From NCBI GenBank assembly GCA_002449585.1, contig DJXD01000079.1, forward strand, positions 1 to 26,482: a DNA stretch of 26,482 bases, read 5' to 3'. The DNA is from Ruminococcus sp. UBA7013 (lineage in GTDB: Bacteria; Bacillota; Clostridia; Oscillospirales; Ruminococcaceae). Below, piece after piece: positions 23,355 to 26,482 of the stretch; the stretch's first letter is position 1, and each line of letters opens with the position of its first letter. The position numbers were made by a program, and so were the translations under genes. The notes under the pieces were generated by a model. The model was given only the letters and a program-made list of their open reading frames with translations, searched no databases and was not told where the DNA came from.

Positions 23355-23372
23355 TTTGTGTTTTTACACAAA
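23355..23372. promoter_or_regulatory. 18-bp perfect palindrome upstream of the glgA promoter
   Basis: TTTGTGT-TTTT-ACACAAA is a perfect 7-bp dyad ending 26 bp before the glgA -35. It is operator-like. Nothing else is seen in 23241-23354 beyond AT-rich DNA. Confidence 0.4.
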
Positions 23373-23398
23373 GATGCAAAAAAAATGTGAAAAATCTC

Positions 23399-23427
23399 TT
23401 GACTATTGGAGAAAAAAAGAGTATAAT
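23399..23427 (+). promoter_or_regulatory. SigA promoter of glgA
   Basis: TTGACT (23399-23404), a 17-bp spacer and TATAAT (23422-23427). The leader is ~31 nt, with AAAGGAGGG before the start. Confidence 0.9.
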
Positions 23428-23464
23428 TAAATTATAATCTATAACTTTAAAGGAGGGAATTCCC

Positions 23465-24913
23465 TTGACTAACATTCTTTTCGCCGCTTCTGAATGCGTG
23501 CCTTTTGTAAAAACGGGCGGTCTTGCTGATGTAGTCGGCGCACTCCCGAAAAATCTGGATAAATCTCGTTTCGATGTGCGTGTGATTATTCCGTTTTATA
23601 CCTGCATTCCGGGCAGATACAGAAATTCATTTCATTACCGGCATCATTTTTATATGGATTATGCAGGCCGTCAGGAACATGTTGGTATCATGGAATATGA
23701 GTACTGTGGGATTACATATTATTATGTAGATAATGAGTATTATTTTAACGGCGAAACGCCATACAGTGACAGCATAAAATGGGATATTGAAAGATTCACG
23801 TTTTTCTGCAAAGCGGTTCTTGCAATGATGCCTGTAATTGGATTCCGGCCGGATATTATTCACTGTCATGACTGGCAGACAGGGCTGATTCCTGTGCTTC
23901 TGCATTCCACATTTGCGACACATCCATTTTATCAGGGTGTGAAGAGCATTATGACGATTCATAATTTGAAATTTCAGGGTGTGTGGAATATCAAAGAATT
24001 TCAGAAGAATACACAGCTGCCGGATTATATGTTCACACCTGACAAGCTGGAATTTCATAAAGATGCTAATATGCTGAAAGGCGGGCTTGTGTATGCGGAT
24101 TATATTACAACCGTAAGCGAGACGTATGCAGAAGAGATCAAAACGCCGGAATATGGTGAGCATCTGGAGGGACTGCTTTCAGCAAGATCGGCTTCTCTGC
24201 GTGGCATTGTGAATGGTATTGATTACAGCATTTTTGACCCTCAGCAGGATAAGAAGATTCTTCAGACTTATGGCGTAGATGATTTTCTGGAAGGCAAAGC
24301 CGCAAACAAGAGAAGAATTCAGGAAGAGCTTGGCTTGGAACAGGATAGCCGCAAGATGCTGATCGGGCTGATTTCCCGGCTGACGGATCAGAAAGGGCTG
24401 AATCTTCTGAGTGATGTATTTGACAGATTTTTAGATGATAATACACAGTTTATCTTAATTGGGACAGGCGAACCCGGATATGAAAATGCATTCCGGTATT
24501 TTGCAGGGCGGTATCCTGGAAATGTATCAGCGAATATTTGCTATAATGATGGGCTGGCGCATATGCTGTATGCTTCTGCTGATATGATGCTTGTACCATC
24601 GAGATTTGAGCCATGTGGCTTGACGCAGTTGATTTCCCTGAGATATGGAGCTGTGCCGCTGGTGCGAGAGACAGGCGGTTTGAAAGATACAGTGCAGCCT
24701 TATAATGAATTTGAGCTGACAGGAACAGGATTTACATTCAAAGAATTCTGGTCAGAGGCATTTTTGGGATCAGTGAATTATGCAAAGTCTGTATTTTTCA
24801 ATTATCGTGACAACTGGAATGAAATTGCCCGTCGTGGAATGCAGCAGGATTTCAGCTGGAATAATTCTGCAAAGCAGTATGAAGGCATGTATGAGTGGCT
24901 GTTAAATGGCTAA
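23465..24913 (+). CDS. glgA: Glycogen synthase (ADP-glucose type, GT5)
   Basis: 482 aa from a TTG (23465-23467), 6 nt after AAAGGAGGGAATTCC. It extends alpha-1,4-glucan from ADP-glucose. The N-terminal KTGGLADVVGALP (16-28) is the GT5 nucleotide-sugar signature. HDWQTG (135-140), TIHNLKFQG (164-172), ISRLTDQKG (303-311) and the retaining-GT motif FEPCGLTQL with Glu382, followed by RETGGLKDTV (401-410), are intact. It is a single-gene unit with its own promoter and terminator rather than part of a glg operon, so glgC, glgB and glgP must lie elsewhere. Confidence 0.96.
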   Translation: MTNILFAASECVPFVKTGGLADVVGALPKNLDKSRFDVRVIIPFYTCIPGRYRNSFHYRHHFYMDYAGRQEHVGIMEYEYCGITYYYVDNEYYFNGETPYSDSIKWDIERFTFFCKAVLAMMPVIGFRPDIIHCHDWQTGLIPVLLHSTFATHPFYQGVKSIMTIHNLKFQGVWNIKEFQKNTQLPDYMFTPDKLEFHKDANMLKGGLVYADYITTVSETYAEEIKTPEYGEHLEGLLSARSASLRGIVNGIDYSIFDPQQDKKILQTYGVDDFLEGKAANKRRIQEELGLEQDSRKMLIGLISRLTDQKGLNLLSDVFDRFLDDNTQFILIGTGEPGYENAFRYFAGRYPGNVSANICYNDGLAHMLYASADMMLVPSRFEPCGLTQLISLRYGAVPLVRETGGLKDTVQPYNEFELTGTGFTFKEFWSEAFLGSVNYAKSVFFNYRDNWNEIARRGMQQDFSWNNSAKQYEGMYEWLLNG

Positions 24914-24926
24914 TCGAATCACAGAG

Positions 24927-24951
24927 AAAAAGCATCTTCGGATGCTTTTTT
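24927..24951 (+). terminator. Terminator of glgA
   Basis: AAAAAGCATC-TTCG-GATGCTTTTT, a UUCG tetraloop hairpin followed by T, 15 bp past the glgA stop. Confidence 0.93.
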
Positions 24952-24982
24952 CTGTTGTATCTGACAAAAAAATCTGATCCGC

Positions 24983-25011
24983 TTGACTTTTGGGGTTTGG
25001 GGGGGTATAAT
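24983..25011 (+). promoter_or_regulatory. Promoter of the polysaccharide export cluster with poly-G spacer
   Basis: TTGACT (24983-24988), a 17-bp spacer made of T, GGGG, TTT and GGGGGGG blocks, then TATAAT (25006-25011). The spacer is at its optimal length, and the seven-G run abuts the -10. An ATG-less reading frame opens at the -35 itself but has no ribosome site. Confidence 0.88.
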
Positions 25012-25039
25012 AAAAATACTAAATCAAGGGGGCATTTGT

Positions 25040-25819
25040 TTGAATCTGATTAAAGAATTATATGCATACCGGGAAATGATTTTCAGTTTAGTCCGGAAAG
25101 ATCTGAGAGGGCGTTATAAAGGGAGCGTTCTTGGATTTTTATGGACATTTATCAATCCGTTGTTTCAGCTGATTGTGTATACAATTGCATTTTCATTTGT
25201 ATTATCCAGCCCGGTAGAGAAATATTATTTATATTTATTTGTTGCGCTGATTCCATGGATCTTTTTTTCATCGAGCATTCAGGGGGGATCAAGTTCGATC
25301 TTATCGGCCAAAAATCTGGTTTCTAAAATTTATTTTCCAAGGGAAGTGATCCCGGTTTCATATGTGACAAGCTGTTTTGTGAACATGCTGTTGACGTTTA
25401 TTATTATTTTCATTGTAGTGATCATTTCAGGAGTAGGGTTGAATATAAAGGCAATTGCCTGCCTGCCGCTGATCATGATTGTGGAATATTTAATGGCATT
25501 AGGACTGGCATTATTATTTTCTGCTGTGACAGTATTTTTCCGGGATATGGAACATATTCTCAGTATTGTGACAATGGCATGGATTTATTTGACACCAGTG
25601 TTATATCCAATAGAGATGATAGAAGACCCGGACATCCGGAGATTATTTTATTTAAATCCCATGACTTCGGTAATTATTGCATATCGAGATGTGTTATATT
25701 ATGCGAGAGTGCCGGAGCTTTCAACGCTTCTGACGGCTTTTTTATTTGGAATAGCAAGTTTAGTGATCGGGGAACTGGTATTTTCCCGGCTGAAACGGAA
25801 TTTTGCAGAGGTGCTTTAA
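25040..25819 (+). CDS. ABC-2 type permease for surface polysaccharide or teichoic-acid-like export
   Basis: 259 aa from a TTG (25040-25042), 8 nt after AAGGGGG; an upstream extension to 24983 would start in the promoter and is rejected. The N-terminal amphipathic region RDLRGRYKGSVLGFLWTFIN matches the Wzm/TagG family. About six hydrophobic segments follow (~33-57, 62-82, 108-135, 140-165, 170-192, 228-248). Such permeases work with a separate Wzt/TagH ATPase to flip an undecaprenyl-linked glycan across the membrane. The ATPase gene is not adjacent here: a coiled-coil protein and a glycosyltransferase follow, so it must lie beyond the window or elsewhere. The next gene starts 2 bp after the stop. 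Confidence 0.92.
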   Translation: MNLIKELYAYREMIFSLVRKDLRGRYKGSVLGFLWTFINPLFQLIVYTIAFSFVLSSPVEKYYLYLFVALIPWIFFSSSIQGGSSSILSAKNLVSKIYFPREVIPVSYVTSCFVNMLLTFIIIFIVVIISGVGLNIKAIACLPLIMIVEYLMALGLALLFSAVTVFFRDMEHILSIVTMAWIYLTPVLYPIEMIEDPDIRRLFYLNPMTSVIIAYRDVLYYARVPELSTLLTAFLFGIASLVIGELVFSRLKRNFAEVL

Positions 25820-25821
25820 TC

Positions 25822-26211
25822 ATGACAAAGATACACACAGAGGAAATTATGAGGCAGATCCGGGAAGAGATTCAGAAACAGAATCCAGAGGGGGAGCTTC
25901 CGGCTTTTGAAGAAATTCATGCTGGAATCCAGCAGAGTCAGGTTAATTTATATCCGGAAATCACAGGGAATTTTTTGACAAGAGCATTAAAAAAATGCAT
26001 CCGGAAGATGATCACATTTCAGGTCATACCCATCATGACAGAGCAGAATATGGTGAATCTGAAAACAGCGGATTTAATCACAGAAATGCATGATAGAATG
26101 ATAAGATTAGAACAGAAACAGGCCTTGCATCAGCAGGAGCTGACCGCTTTGCAAAGTCAGATCAAGGCATTGCAGAAAGAAAATCAAAAATTGCGAGAAT
26201 TGCATGAATGA
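25822..26211 (+). CDS. Small coiled-coil protein in polysaccharide cluster
   Basis: 129 aa from an ATG 2 bp after the permease stop, with AGAGGTG just upstream; the same frame is open for 243 bp more, but that part overlaps the permease gene. The N-terminal half (~1-75) has no recognised domain. Residues ~85-127 form a clear heptad coiled coil (MIRLEQKQALHQQELTALQ and onward). Proteins with such N-terminal helical regions precede or are fused to methyltransferases and glycosyltransferases in other cell-surface clusters, where they may act as a scaffold. Here it is free-standing, possibly a length regulator or an assembly factor for the following transferase (inference). Its stop overlaps the next ATG (ATGA). 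Confidence 0.85.
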   Translation: MTKIHTEEIMRQIREEIQKQNPEGELPAFEEIHAGIQQSQVNLYPEITGNFLTRALKKCIRKMITFQVIPIMTEQNMVNLKTADLITEMHDRMIRLEQKQALHQQELTALQSQIKALQKENQKLRELHE

Positions 26212-26482
26212 AGATTTTTCAATTTTTACCAACGATTGCTTACGGGGATGCAGTGGGAAATGATGCATTGGCACTGAAACAGGTGATGCAGGAATTGCAT
26301 TATGAATCTGCTATTTATGCAGAAACAGTGGATGCCCGTCTTCCGAAAGGGGCTTCATTTTCTCTGCATGATGCTGAACCGATGATCACAGAGCAGGATA
26401 TATTGATTTATCATATGTCTACCGGATCAAAGCTGAATGATCTGCTTCCGGGGTATCCCTGCCGGAAAATGATGATTTATCA
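26208..26482 (+). CDS. Glycosyltransferase, GT4-like (3' end outside window)
   Basis: About 91 codons are visible from the ATG at 26208-26210, which overlaps the previous stop by 4 bp. The start MKIFQFLPTIAYGDAVGND and the ILIYHMSTGS strand near residue 66 match the N-terminal Rossmann half of GT-B transferases, where a GDAVGND-type loop binds the acceptor. The sugar and acceptor cannot be inferred. With the permease and the coiled-coil protein it forms one transcription unit for a surface glycan. Confidence 0.75.
   Translation, partial: MKIFQFLPTIAYGDAVGNDALALKQVMQELHYESAIYAETVDARLPKGASFSLHDAEPMITEQDILIYHMSTGSKLNDLLPGYPCRKMMIY

Noticed and set aside
24983..25039. Start of the permease at 24983
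   Set aside because: That codon is the -35 hexamer of the gene's own promoter. The TTG at 25040 has a ribosome site and matches family starts.
25579..25821. 81-codon N-terminal extension of the small coiled-coil protein
   Set aside because: The stretch overlaps the permease gene in another frame and has no ribosome site. The ATG at 25822, right after the permease stop, is the natural start.
1..26482. CRISPR arrays, insertion sequences, tRNA or rRNA genes
   Set aside because: No spaced direct repeats, transposase motifs, cloverleaf or rRNA sequence were noticed. The repeats found are promoter dyads, linker repeats and module duplications.

Overview
The window reads as chromosomal DNA of a low-to-moderate GC, Gram-positive gut Clostridia, most likely a Ruminococcus-like member of the Oscillospiraceae. 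This is inferred from four things: a secreted protein ending in a dockerin, the SRP RNA-dnaX-ebfC-recR order typical of Firmicutes, methionine synthase split from its activation domain, and consensus SigA promoters with AAAGGAGG-type ribosome sites. TTG and GTG starts are frequent. No rRNA, tRNA, CRISPR, phage or insertion sequence was seen.

Layout. (1) 1-3661, minus strand: the N-terminal ~528 residues of a secreted coiled-coil protein with a Thr/Ser linker (its end lies outside the window), then an HtrA-type membrane serine protease. (2) 3662-4801, plus: a membrane GGDEF protein. (3) 4820-12198, minus: a tightly packed gene string, transcribed ung, metF, metH-activation protein, metH, a 14-codon mini-ORF, GH25 lysozyme, manA, glucokinase, with several 4-base overlaps. 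(4) 12199-12362: divergent promoters built as an exact mirror image. (5) 12363-16536, plus: a PAS/GGDEF/EAL protein with a C-terminal Gly-Ile-Gly repeat domain, then ychF and cdd. (6) 16603-19029, minus: a dockerin protein made of four related beta-rich modules. (7) 19339-22126, minus: SRP RNA, dnaX, ebfC, recR. (8) 22294-22454, plus: a promoter and terminator enclosing a ~126-nt structured RNA candidate. (9) 22464-23126, minus: an SCP2-like protein with a Lys/Ala/Pro tail. (10) 23465-24913, plus: glycogen synthase. (11) 25040 to the end, plus: the start of a surface-polysaccharide cluster (ABC-2 exporter permease, coiled-coil protein, glycosyltransferase), driven by a promoter whose spacer contains a run of seven G.

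Together the genes cover housekeeping (DNA repair, replication, SRP), one-carbon/methionine metabolism, entry of glucose and mannose and glycogen storage, two c-di-GMP proteins of probably opposite activity, and cell-surface or secreted functions. The least explained elements are the mirror promoter, the small RNA, the poly-G promoter, the EAL-solenoid fusion and the four-module dockerin protein.
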